This document shows positions 1 to 8,010 of a stretch of DNA of 64,000 nt, in pieces. Each line of letters starts with the position of its first letter. Position 1 is the first letter of the stretch. Source of the DNA: Nitrospirillum iridis (GTDB taxonomy: Bacteria > Pseudomonadota > Alphaproteobacteria > Azospirillales > Azospirillaceae); assembly GCF_014205765.1 (NCBI RefSeq), contig NZ_JACIIZ010000003.1:248001-312000 (forward strand), given 5' to 3'. The notes under the pieces are model-generated. The model saw nothing but the letters and a program-made list of their open reading frames with translations. It ran no database searches and had not been told where the DNA came from. Made by a program: the position numbers and the translations under genes.

Positions 1-1630
1 CCGCCTCCAGGGCCTGGGGCGAGGGGCGGCTGAACAGCAGCGCGAACCCCTCATCGGAATTCAGCACGGGCACGGGCTTGCCCGCCGCGTCCAGGGACAA
101 TGCATGGAAGCGCACAGGCCCTGGCGGCAAGGCGGCCAGGGCGTCCTCGGCCGGCACGCCCGCCTTGGCGGCATAGGCGGCGACCGCCTGGCGTGCCTGC
201 TCCGGCGCGACGCTCACCTCGAACAGCGCGGGCGCCTTGGCCCGCCAGACCTTGGCCAGGGCGCCGGCCTTGGCCAAATCGGCGCGGGCGGCGGCGTCCA
301 GCCATGGGTCCAGCAGCTTGGCGGCCAGTAGCGCCTCCGCCGCCTCCAGCGCCGCCGGCACCAGGATGGCGTTGACGTCATAGGGATAGACGCCGCCGCC
401 CAGGCCGTCGTCGCTGTCACGCCATTCGCCGACCGGCACGCCCGGCTTCAACCGCACCAGGGTGGCGGGGCCCGGCGCCGTGGCGAAGGGCGCCGCCTGG
501 GCCACCACACGGCGCAGGTTGCGTACCAAGGCGGCGCCGGTGGCCTCCGCCACCCCGTGCCGGCCATCGGGGGCAGCCAGGAACGCCCTCGCCCCCGCCC
601 GTCCGCGCGCGTCGTCCAGCAACCAGGCCCGCGCCACCGGCGCCAGCAGGAAATCGCTGTCCACCATCTTGTAGTCGTAGACCGGCGCGTCCGACAGGGT
701 GCCGTCCGTCTTGAGATGGTCCAGGATGGCGAACTCGCCGATATCCTCCTCATGCGCCACCTCGCCCGCCGGCGACAGCCGGGCCAGGACGGAGCGCAAG
801 CCCCCCGTCACCGCGTCGGGCTGCATCACGGGCATCAGCAACATGACCGACATCAGCGTGTCGCGGCCGAAGTAGGTGTTGAAACGCCAGGATCCGGCCA
901 ACAGCTTTTCCTGATAGCTGAGGAAGGTCAGGGCGTCGCGGGTGGCCGGCTGCGGCGCGGCGCCGGCGGTCAGCAGGTGGTCGCCGGACAGCGGGGTCAG
1001 CGGCGTCTCGCCCGTCAACGCCGCCACGCGCAGGCCGATGGTGCCGTCGGCGCCGGCCTTCAGGCCCTCGTCCGTCAACCGGCCGTGGGTCACGGTCACC
1101 GTCAGGCGATAGCCGGGCCGGCCATCCAGCCGGTCGCGCGCCCAGTCGAGCGTGTCCTGGGTGCGGGTGGGCTGTGCCTGGACCTGCGCCGGCACTGTGT
1201 GCTGCGCCTCGCGCAGCACCCGGGTGCTGGACAGCACGCCCTGGCGGGGAACGGCCGTGTCCGCCTTCAGCGTGGCGTCGAAAACGATGCCGCGCAGCGG
1301 GCGGCCCTGCGCGTCGGCCATGGTCACCGGGCGGGGGGAGCCGGCAAGGGTCCAGGTGGCGGTGTCGGCGGTGTCCAGCCACAGGCCGACACCGCTGTTG
1401 CCGGCGGGAAACGCCACCAGGATGCGCGCGTCCTTGCCGGAGCGCAGCAACAGGTGGGCCGCCACCTCGCCATCGCGGATGAAGGTGTTGAGGTTGCGCC
1501 CCTCCGTCAGGCTGTAGGACAGCGCTGGCGTGGCGGTCGCCTTGGCGAAGGATGCCGGCGCCCCAACTGGTGTCAGGGCCAGCGTCAGGGCCAGGACGGA
1601 ACTGGAGAGCAGGCGGGAAAGGCAAGGCAT
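1..1630 (-). CDS. Exported six-hairpin glycosidase-like protein (3' end beyond window)
   Basis: The reading frame is open from an ATG at 1630 to the left edge, giving about 543 residues without a stop, so the protein is truncated by the window. Residues 1-30 form a signal peptide (hydrophobic run LALTLALTPVGAPA), so it is exported. Around residue 250 lies the segment SWRFNTYFGRDTLMSVMLL, of the kind seen at the start of (alpha/alpha)6-barrel (six-hairpin) proteins such as glycogen-debranching-like and GH63/GH15-related enzymes; an Asp-rich EWRDSDDGLGGG stretch follows near residue 415. Activity on oligosaccharides is inferred from this fold and from its place 44 bp downstream of the halogenase, in a TonB-receptor operon on the same strand. 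The substrate cannot be told. The long open frames on the opposite strand here are shadows. Confidence 0.6.
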   Translation of the reverse strand, partial: MPCLSRLLSSSVLALTLALTPVGAPASFAKATATPALSYSLTEGRNLNTFIRDGEVAAHLLLRSGKDARILVAFPAGNSGVGLWLDTADTATWTLAGSPRPVTMADAQGRPLRGIVFDATLKADTAVPRQGVLSSTRVLREAQHTVPAQVQAQPTRTQDTLDWARDRLDGRPGYRLTVTVTHGRLTDEGLKAGADGTIGLRVAALTGETPLTPLSGDHLLTAGAAPQPATRDALTFLSYQEKLLAGSWRFNTYFGRDTLMSVMLLMPVMQPDAVTGGLRSVLARLSPAGEVAHEEDIGEFAILDHLKTDGTLSDAPVYDYKMVDSDFLLAPVARAWLLDDARGRAGARAFLAAPDGRHGVAEATGAALVRNLRRVVAQAAPFATAPGPATLVRLKPGVPVGEWRDSDDGLGGGVYPYDVNAILVPAALEAAEALLAAKLLDPWLDAAARADLAKAGALAKVWRAKAPALFEVSVAPEQARQAVAAYAAKAGVPAEDALAALPPGPVRFHALSLDAAGKPVPVLNSDEGFALLFSRPSPQALEA

Positions 1631-1674
1631 GGGCGGGGGTCCTGTCAGGGAAATGCGGCCGGCGGGCGGGCGGT

Positions 1675-3192
1675 TCAGGCCGGGCCCATCACGCGGCGGA
1701 GATAGTCTTCGTGGCTGGGCAGGGTGGCGGCGGCTTTGGCCATCTGTTCGCGCAGACGCCGCAGATAGGCCAGGTTTTCAGATGACGGCAGGGTATCCAG
1801 CAGCGGGTTGTAGTCCATCGCCCGCAGGCCCTGTCCCATCATCACCGCGAACCAACTGGCCTCGCGGAACAACTCATCGGTCGACAGCACGATGCGGCCG
1901 GTGCGGGTGAAGTGCGTCTGTTTCCAGGTCAGGCCCTCGGGCACCGCCATGGCCTGGCAGTGGCGCCACAGCGGCTCATCCCGGCCCTGGGTGCGGCTGT
2001 AATGCAGCACCAGGAAGTCGCGCACCGATTCAACGTCGGCGGCATAGACCTGGTTGAACTGGCCGGCCGTCTCCTCCGGGCACGCGCGGCTGGGAAACAG
2101 GGACAGCAGCTTGGCGATGCCGCTCTGGATCAAATGGATGGACGTGGACTCCAGGGGCTCCAGGAAGCCGCTGGACAGGCCGATGGCCACCACGTTCTTG
2201 ACCCAGGGCTGGCGCCGGCGCCCGGTCCGGAAGCGGATCAGGCGCGGGTCGGCCAGCGCCGCGCCATCCAGGTTGGCCATCAGGGTGGATGCCGCCTCGT
2301 CGTCGCTGGCGAATTGGCTGCTGTAGACGATGCCGTTGCCGGTGCGGTGCTGCAGCGGGATGCGCCATTGCCAGCCGAAGGCGTGGGCGGTGGCGCGGGT
2401 GTAGGGGGTGGGGTTGGCGACACGCTCGCACGGGACCGCCAGCGCCCGGTCGCAGGGCAGCCAATGCGACCAGTCCTCGAAGCCGCTCTTCATCACGCCT
2501 TCGATCAGCAGGGCGCGCAGGCCGGAGCAATCGATGAACAGGTCACCTTCCACCACCTCGCCCCGGTGGGTGGTCAGGCGGGTGACGAAGCCGGTTTCCG
2601 GATCCTGCTCGATCCGTTCCACCTTGCCCTCGACACGCTTTACTCCGCGCGCCTCCGACCGGCGGCGCAGATGGGCGGCATAGAGGCCGGCGTCGAAATG
2701 GTAGGCATAGCCCAGGGTGGAAAAGAGGGAGTTGGCGTCGGGCGCGGGCGGCCCGAACTTGCCCAGCCTGGCCGCCAGGGTGGCCAGGGAATAGTCCTGA
2801 TGGCTCTCCGGGGAACCGTCCAGGTTGGCGCGGATCCAGCGGTGGAAGAACATCTGCGCGTCGGCCGGCCCGCCATAGCGGCCGAAGGGGTGGAAATAGC
2901 GACTGACATCACCATTCCTGGGGCCATTCCAGCCGACGAACTCGATGCCCAGCTTGAAGGTGGCCTTGGTCTCGCGCAAGAACTGCGCCTCGTCCAATTC
3001 GACCAGGCGATTGAACCAGTGAATGGTGGGGATGGTGGCTTCCCCCACGCCGATGATGCCGATCTCGTCGGACTCGATCAGCGTCACCTCGAACTGCGGC
3101 GGCGTGTTGACCTTGGCCAAGGTGGCGGCCGTCATCCATCCGGCGGTACCGCCACCCAGGATGACGATCTTCCGGATCCGTCGGTCTGACAC
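1675..3192 (-). CDS. Flavin-dependent (tryptophan-halogenase family) halogenase
   Basis: 505 aa, about the usual length for PrnA/RebH/BrvH-type halogenases. Seen directly: the FAD-binding GGGTAGWMTA near residues 13-22, GVGEATIPTI at 48-57, a candidate catalytic lysine K80 in ATFKLGIEF, the diagnostic WxWxIP motif as WQWRIP at 274-279, and the Glu of FLEPLEST at 343-350. Known for the family: FADH2 and O2 plus chloride or bromide give hypohalous acid, which is guided through the lysine to an electron-rich aromatic. A free flavin reductase must supply FADH2. The start is a GTG with AAGGAGAG nine bases upstream. It lies downstream of a TonB receptor with a terminator-like hairpin between them, a context shared with many alphaproteobacterial halogenases of unknown natural substrate. 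The family call is safe; the substrate is unknown. Confidence 0.92.
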   Translation of the reverse strand: MSDRRIRKIVILGGGTAGWMTAATLAKVNTPPQFEVTLIESDEIGIIGVGEATIPTIHWFNRLVELDEAQFLRETKATFKLGIEFVGWNGPRNGDVSRYFHPFGRYGGPADAQMFFHRWIRANLDGSPESHQDYSLATLAARLGKFGPPAPDANSLFSTLGYAYHFDAGLYAAHLRRRSEARGVKRVEGKVERIEQDPETGFVTRLTTHRGEVVEGDLFIDCSGLRALLIEGVMKSGFEDWSHWLPCDRALAVPCERVANPTPYTRATAHAFGWQWRIPLQHRTGNGIVYSSQFASDDEAASTLMANLDGAALADPRLIRFRTGRRRQPWVKNVVAIGLSSGFLEPLESTSIHLIQSGIAKLLSLFPSRACPEETAGQFNQVYAADVESVRDFLVLHYSRTQGRDEPLWRHCQAMAVPEGLTWKQTHFTRTGRIVLSTDELFREASWFAVMMGQGLRAMDYNPLLDTLPSSENLAYLRRLREQMAKAAATLPSHEDYLRRVMGPA

Positions 3193-3211
3193 GGGTTCGC
3201 TCTCCTTAAAG

Positions 3212-3250
3212 AAAAAAGCGGGCGGCGGGGCCCGAGCTGATCCGCCGCCC
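3212..3250 (-). terminator. Terminator/attenuator hairpin between TonB receptor and halogenase
   Basis: On the minus strand a 9-bp perfect GC stem (arms at 3242-3250 and 3220-3228, loop of 13) is followed at once by a CTTTTTTC tract (3211-3218). It sits 41 bases after the TBDR stop and about 20 bases before the start codon of the halogenase, so it may reduce rather than abolish read-through. Confidence 0.7.
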
Positions 3251-3290
3251 CCAGGGGAGGAAAGGGGGGAGGAAGGGAGGAGGAAGCGGA

Positions 3291-6242
3291 TCAGAACTTG
3301 GCGGTCAGGGAAACCATGGCGTTGGGGCCAACGATGCCACGGCCATAGAAGTAGCCATTGACGATGGACTGGGTGAAACCCTGTCGGGGGTTGCCCTCGG
3401 TCAAGCCCAACTCATCCGTGACGTTGTCGACACTGACGTTCAGGGTGGTCAACGGCGTGATGTTGTAGATGGCGCCGATGGTGACCACGCCATAGCCGGG
3501 CAGTTCCACCTGGTTGCCGTTGTCGGCGAAGATGCGGCCGACATACTTGTAGCGCAGGTAGATCTGCCCCTTGTTGTCGGGCAGGTTGTATTCCGGCGTG
3601 ATGGCGTACAGCACCTTGGGGGTGCGGCCCGGGATCTTGCCATTGTAGAAGGCGGCCACCTGCGGCGCGATGTTGGTGCCGCTGACGTCGGTGAACCCGA
3701 CCTTCACGTTGCTGAAGCTGGGGTCCTGGTACGTGGCCTGGGCATGGACCGCGAAGTCGCTCAGCGGCTCATACTGCGGGCGGTAGTACAGGTCGATGTC
3801 GACGCCATTGGTCTGGGAATCGGCGAAGAAGGCCTGGTTCAGGTTGGGATTGTCGGGATTGACGCCCCCGCCCCAGGTCTGGTTGTTGAATTCCGTCCGG
3901 AAGGCGCGGACGGTGCCGGTCAGGCCGTGGTCGGAATAGGTGACGCCGCCTTCGTACAGGGTCAGCGCCGCGGCCTGCGGGTTTGCGCCCTGGGTCTGGT
4001 AGGCGTGGGCGTAGCGGGCGTAGACCGACAGGTTCTGGGCGATGGTGTAGTTCACGCCGGCGGTGACATGCACCGGCGATTCATGGCCAGAGGTGTAGCT
4101 GTACGTGCCGTTGAAGGCGTTGGGGTTCACCTGCACGATGCCACCGACGCCAGCCGGGATGGCCAGGGAGGAACTGTTGCCCGCCACCGTGTCCGTGTCC
4201 TCACGCTCATAGCGCACGCCGAAGTCGACGTGCAGGTCCTGGTTCCAGGTGAACTCGTTGTTGACGTAGACCGACGTGGAGGTCTGGTGGCTGGCGCTGA
4301 TGCCCTGGCCCCAATTGCCGTAGGAGATCAGGCCGTTGTTGCCCAGCGTGCCCAGCACGTTGCCGGCGCTGTTCAGGGCGACGATGTCATAGATGTTGGA
4401 CTGGTTGGTCACGTCGTTGATGACGGTGGCCACACCCGACTGGTCGGCGGAAATGTCGGTGGCGTAGAACATGCCGCCCACGGTCAGGCTGTTGGCCCAG
4501 CCGTCGCCCGAGGTTTCCCACTTGGCGCCGAAATCGCTGCCCCAGTCGCGTAGTTTCACCAGTTGGCGGTTCAGCACGGTCTGTTGCAGCAGGCCGTTGC
4601 CGTTCAGCGCGTTCAGGGCGGCGGTGTTGGACGCGGCCGTCACCTGGCCCGTGGTCAGGTTGCGGATGCCGAACTGCGCCGTGCCGGGGAAGGCGGCCAG
4701 GCCTGATTGCAGCAGGCTGTAGATGGGGGAGACGCTGGTCGGTGTCAGGTAGTTGACCGCCGAGGTCAAGCCGCCATTGCCCGTGCCGCTGCCGGCGAAC
4801 ACCCCATTGAAATCCCAATCCGTTTCGGTGTACCGCCCCCGGGCGAACAGGGAGATGCCGTGGTCGAACTCCCGCTCCCCATCCACGCGGAACTGGTGGC
4901 CGGTGGCGTGGATGCCTTCCTGCATGCTGAAATTGCGGAAGCATTGGCCGTGGGCGTAGCAGGAATCCGGCACGGAGATATTCGCGAAGCCCTTGCCGAT
5001 GATATTGCCGAACTGGCTGTCCAGCCCCGGTACGCTGGAAATGGTGCCGTTGTTGTAGGCGTAGGGCTGGTCCGCGTAGTAGGGGTCGTGCTCGTCCCAG
5101 GTCTTGACGGTGAAGCGGATCCAGCCGTCCTCGAACTTGTGCTCCAACTGCCCCTTGACGTGATAGGTCTCATAGCGGAAGGGTGAACTGCGCACACCCG
5201 GCGTGCTGTCGTAGTAGCCGGAGATGGCGAAGGCGGTGTCCTTCAGACCGGGAATGGGCGATGAGAACCACATATCGCCGCGCCGGTCGCCATAGGTGGT
5301 GCCGGTGATGCGGGCGATGCCGCCGGCCTCATCAAAGTTCAGCTTGCGCGAGATGAAGTTGATGGAGGCACCGGCCGCGTTGGGCGTCAGGATGCCCGAG
5401 CTGCCGCCTTGCAGGGCTTCCACCCGGTCGATGGAGATGTCGTTCTGGAACACCTCGTCATCGTTCAGGCCGCCATAGATGGCCGGCATGCCATCCTCGA
5501 TCAGGCGAACGAACTGCTGGCTGCCACCGGGCAGGCCGCGCACCGAGTAGTTGTTGGACACCGGACCGGCCGTGCCTTCGACGAAGATGCCGGGGATCAT
5601 TTCCAGCACGTCAACGGTGCTGCGCGGCGCCTTCTGCGCCAGGTCCGATTCATTCACCGTCGTGATCGCGACCGAGGCGTTCAGCAGGTTGCGCCTGCCG
5701 CGCATGCCGGTGACGATGATTTCCTGCAGGTCGGGGGCGCCGGTGGCCGACCCGTCTTCCGTGGAGGAGGTCGCCTGGGAGACTTGGGGCCGGGCGCCCT
5801 GGGCCTGGGTGACTTGGGCGGGCCCGGTCCCCTCGGCCGTGGCGTTGCGTAACGCGGGGGTCGCGGTGGCGCTGCGGTCGGACTTGCGGCTCACCACCAC
5901 GGCGCCCGAGGGGTCGCGATGCACCGTCAGGCCGGTATTGGCGAGGATGCTGTCCAGCGCCTGCTGCGCCGACAACCGGCCCTGGGCGCCCCGGGTGCTG
6001 ATCCCGGCGACGTCATCGGCCCGATAGATCAGCTGCGACCCGGTCTGGCGGATATAGCTCTCCAGCGCCGCACGCAAGTCGCCCGCTGGGATGTCGATCA
6101 TTGCGTCCGCCGCATCCGCCAAAGTAACTGGTGCGGTGGCGCGCGGAACGTCAAGTACCTCGGCGGCATATGTCACCGCCGGCCAGCACACTGTCGACAA
6201 GAGGGCGGTGGAAAGGGCGCGACGGATATTGGGATTTGGCAC
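3291..6242 (-). CDS. TonB-dependent receptor with N-terminal STN signalling domain
   Basis: 983 aa outer-membrane receptor. Order of domains: signal peptide (1-27); STN secretin/TonB short N-terminal domain at about 49-120, ending in GAVVVSRK; low-complexity linker with the TonB-box-like EIIVTGMRG near 173; plug domain with VLEMIPGIFVEG and YSVRGLPGG; then a 22-strand barrel ending in the aromatic C-terminal signature VSLTAKF. STN receptors of this kind pass an uptake signal to a FecR anti-sigma factor, and the FecR/FecI pair lies immediately upstream on the same strand, so this is a transducing receptor. The ligand could be a siderophore or an oligosaccharide; the neighbouring glycosidase-like protein favours the latter, but this is inference. 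Confidence 0.93.
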   Translation of the reverse strand: MPNPNIRRALSTALLSTVCWPAVTYAAEVLDVPRATAPVTLADAADAMIDIPAGDLRAALESYIRQTGSQLIYRADDVAGISTRGAQGRLSAQQALDSILANTGLTVHRDPSGAVVVSRKSDRSATATPALRNATAEGTGPAQVTQAQGARPQVSQATSSTEDGSATGAPDLQEIIVTGMRGRRNLLNASVAITTVNESDLAQKAPRSTVDVLEMIPGIFVEGTAGPVSNNYSVRGLPGGSQQFVRLIEDGMPAIYGGLNDDEVFQNDISIDRVEALQGGSSGILTPNAAGASINFISRKLNFDEAGGIARITGTTYGDRRGDMWFSSPIPGLKDTAFAISGYYDSTPGVRSSPFRYETYHVKGQLEHKFEDGWIRFTVKTWDEHDPYYADQPYAYNNGTISSVPGLDSQFGNIIGKGFANISVPDSCYAHGQCFRNFSMQEGIHATGHQFRVDGEREFDHGISLFARGRYTETDWDFNGVFAGSGTGNGGLTSAVNYLTPTSVSPIYSLLQSGLAAFPGTAQFGIRNLTTGQVTAASNTAALNALNGNGLLQQTVLNRQLVKLRDWGSDFGAKWETSGDGWANSLTVGGMFYATDISADQSGVATVINDVTNQSNIYDIVALNSAGNVLGTLGNNGLISYGNWGQGISASHQTSTSVYVNNEFTWNQDLHVDFGVRYEREDTDTVAGNSSSLAIPAGVGGIVQVNPNAFNGTYSYTSGHESPVHVTAGVNYTIAQNLSVYARYAHAYQTQGANPQAAALTLYEGGVTYSDHGLTGTVRAFRTEFNNQTWGGGVNPDNPNLNQAFFADSQTNGVDIDLYYRPQYEPLSDFAVHAQATYQDPSFSNVKVGFTDVSGTNIAPQVAAFYNGKIPGRTPKVLYAITPEYNLPDNKGQIYLRYKYVGRIFADNGNQVELPGYGVVTIGAIYNITPLTTLNVSVDNVTDELGLTEGNPRQGFTQSIVNGYFYGRGIVGPNAMVSLTAKF

Positions 6243-6308
6243 GATTCTTCCCTGTGGCTCGGTTATTGTATTTAGTTTTGACGAAGTGCCGGACCAGATC
6301 CCCTATCC

Positions 6309-7295
6309 TCAATTTGAAATTTTTATTTCCCTGCCGTCATCGTTGACCTTCAGTCCGAAGCCGCTGTGCAGCAGCCGGGCGAAGGCGTCGACATTGGTCG
6401 CCTCGAAGCTGCCGCCGATGCGGATGTCGCCCAGGGGCCCATCGGCCGGCACCACCAGCTGCTTGCGGTTATAGCGGTTGAACTCGGCCGCCACCTCGCG
6501 CAGCGGCCGGTCGGTGAAGACCAGGGTGCCACGGCGCCAGCCCAGCGCGTCCCGCACCTGTTCCTCGCTGCGGCTGCTTTTGCGGATCGCCTTGGGCTGT
6601 GCCACCGCGGCGGCCAGTTGCGGCACCAGCACGGGGGGAACATCGTTGGGGTGTGCCATGTCCTCCACCAGGACGGCGCCCTCCGCCACCACCACCTCCA
6701 GCTTGTCGCCCTCGCGCCGCACCGAGAATTTGGTGCCGACATCGACGATACGCAGGTCGCCGCTGATCACTACGAAGGGGTGCTTCTCATCATGCACCAC
6801 CTCGAAGAAGGCTTCGCCCCGATCCAGTCGCACCTCGCGCGTCGCCTGGTCGACCGAGGCGCGCAGGCGGGTGTTGGTGTTCAGTTCGATCTGCGAGCCG
6901 TCCTGCAGATGGGCGGTGTAGCGGTCGCCGACGCCGGTGCTGAATTTCTGACCGCCGGTGAAGGGCCAATCCCAATCGTCCGTCTGCGGCAGCACGACGG
7001 CCAGCGCGACCGTCGCGGCGATCGCTATCACCGGTGCCCAGCGGCGCCATGGCGCGCGCTCGACAGCCATCCGCGCCCCGGTTGGGCTTGGCGCCAGGGC
7101 GGGTGCCTGGCGCGCGGCGCGCAGGTGGTCGGCCCGCTTCCAGGCGGCCTCCAGGCGCAGATAGGTCACGCGATGGCGGGTGGAGGTGGCGAGCCAGGCG
7201 TCAAAGCCGGCCTTGCCCGCCGCATCCAGTGGGCCGGCATCCTGACGGGCCAGCCACCGCGCCGCCTGTTCCTCGATGGGATCATGCTCGATCAT
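6309..7295 (-). CDS. FecR-type anti-sigma factor / iron- or sugar-starvation signal transducer
   Basis: 328 aa. An N-terminal DUF4880 domain (about residues 7-55, including ARWLARQDAG and FDAWLATSTRHR) should hold the sigma factor. One membrane segment follows near 85-103 (APVIAIAATVALAVVLP). The periplasmic FecR domain (about 115-215, DGSQIELNTNTRLR, FVVISGDLRIVDVGTKFSV) follows, and then a DUF4974 C-terminal domain (about 255-328) predicted to contact the STN domain of the receptor. Its start overlaps the stop of the sigma gene by 4 bases (ATGA), and the receptor starts 66 bases after its stop, so all three form one cell-surface signalling unit. Confidence 0.93.
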   Translation of the reverse strand: MIEHDPIEEQAARWLARQDAGPLDAAGKAGFDAWLATSTRHRVTYLRLEAAWKRADHLRAARQAPALAPSPTGARMAVERAPWRRWAPVIAIAATVALAVVLPQTDDWDWPFTGGQKFSTGVGDRYTAHLQDGSQIELNTNTRLRASVDQATREVRLDRGEAFFEVVHDEKHPFVVISGDLRIVDVGTKFSVRREGDKLEVVVAEGAVLVEDMAHPNDVPPVLVPQLAAAVAQPKAIRKSSRSEEQVRDALGWRRGTLVFTDRPLREVAAEFNRYNRKQLVVPADGPLGDIRIGGSFEATNVDAFARLLHSGFGLKVNDDGREIKISN

Positions 7296-7861
7296 GGCTG
7301 GCCCACCTTCCGGGGGCGCCGGCCGAAACGGCTGGTCACGGGTTCCGGAACGATGTCCGCCATGGCGTCGGCGATCAGCCGCACGCCCTTCGCCACCTGC
7401 TGTTCGACGGTGCTTTCACTGATGCCCATGCGGCGGGCGACATCCCGCTGGGGTAGCCCGTGCACCTTGCGCAGCAAGGTCACTTCGCGACAGCGCGGCG
7501 GCAGCCGGCTGATCGCCGCCTGTAACAGCCGCAGGGCCTCGCGGCCCACGGCGTTCTGTTCGGGGTTGGGAACGGTATCGGCCACGTCCAGACCCTCGCT
7601 ATCGAGGACGGCCTCGATGGAGACCACCTGCGCGCGGCGCGCCCGGTCGATCAGCAGGTTGCGGGCGGTCATGAACAAAAAGGGCTTGGTCATCTCAGGG
7701 ATAGCCACGGTCGCCGCCTCATACACACGGGTGTAGATCTCCTGGCGCAGGTCGGGAATCTCGTTCGCCTCGCGCCATTTACGGCGCAGATAGCCGGTCA
7801 ATGCCCCCTCCAGGGGCAGGACTTCCTCGACAAACCATAGATCCACCGCGCTTCTGTTCAC
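7292..7861 (-). CDS. ECF RNA polymerase sigma factor, FecI type
   Basis: 189 aa. Region sigma-2 is visible in YLRRKWREANEIPDLRQEIYTRVYEAA and PFLFMTARNLLIDRARR. Region sigma-4 is visible in LPPRCREVTLLRKVHGLPQRDVARRMGISESTVEQQVAKG, with a clear helix-turn-helix. The start is a GTG at 7861 preceded by GGGAGGAA. It is coupled to the FecR-type gene by an ATGA overlap and should direct transcription of the downstream receptor once released. It lies just downstream of the terminator of the eCIS operon, so its promoter must be in 7862-7954. Confidence 0.93.
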   Translation of the reverse strand: MNRSAVDLWFVEEVLPLEGALTGYLRRKWREANEIPDLRQEIYTRVYEAATVAIPEMTKPFLFMTARNLLIDRARRAQVVSIEAVLDSEGLDVADTVPNPEQNAVGREALRLLQAAISRLPPRCREVTLLRKVHGLPQRDVARRMGISESTVEQQVAKGVRLIADAMADIVPEPVTSRFGRRPRKVGQP

Positions 7862-7954
7862 CGGACGTCGTTCCTCCCTTGATTTCTTCGCGCCTTGCGG
7901 ACGCGCTTCTTATCAATGACGAACGGGCCTGAAATTTCCACGATGGGCAATGCG

Positions 7955-7989
7955 AAAAAATCGCGCCGCGGCGTGGCGGTGCGCCGCGG
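7955..7989 (-). terminator. Intrinsic terminator closing the eCIS operon
   Basis: On the minus strand the arms CCGCGGCG and CGCCGCGG (7982-7989 and 7966-7973) form an 8-bp all-GC stem with an 8-base loop, followed by CGCGA and TTTTTT (7955-7960). It lies 21 bases after the stop of the last gene of the operon and before the sigma factor gene. Confidence 0.8.
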
Positions 7990-8010
7990 GCGGGGATCTA
8001 TCCAGTGCGA

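Noticed and set aside
557-1705. 382-aa plus-strand open frame opposite the glycosidase-like gene
   Set aside because: Low-complexity Gly/Gln/His/Arg wording, no domain, and fully antisense to a frame with signal peptide and barrel motif.
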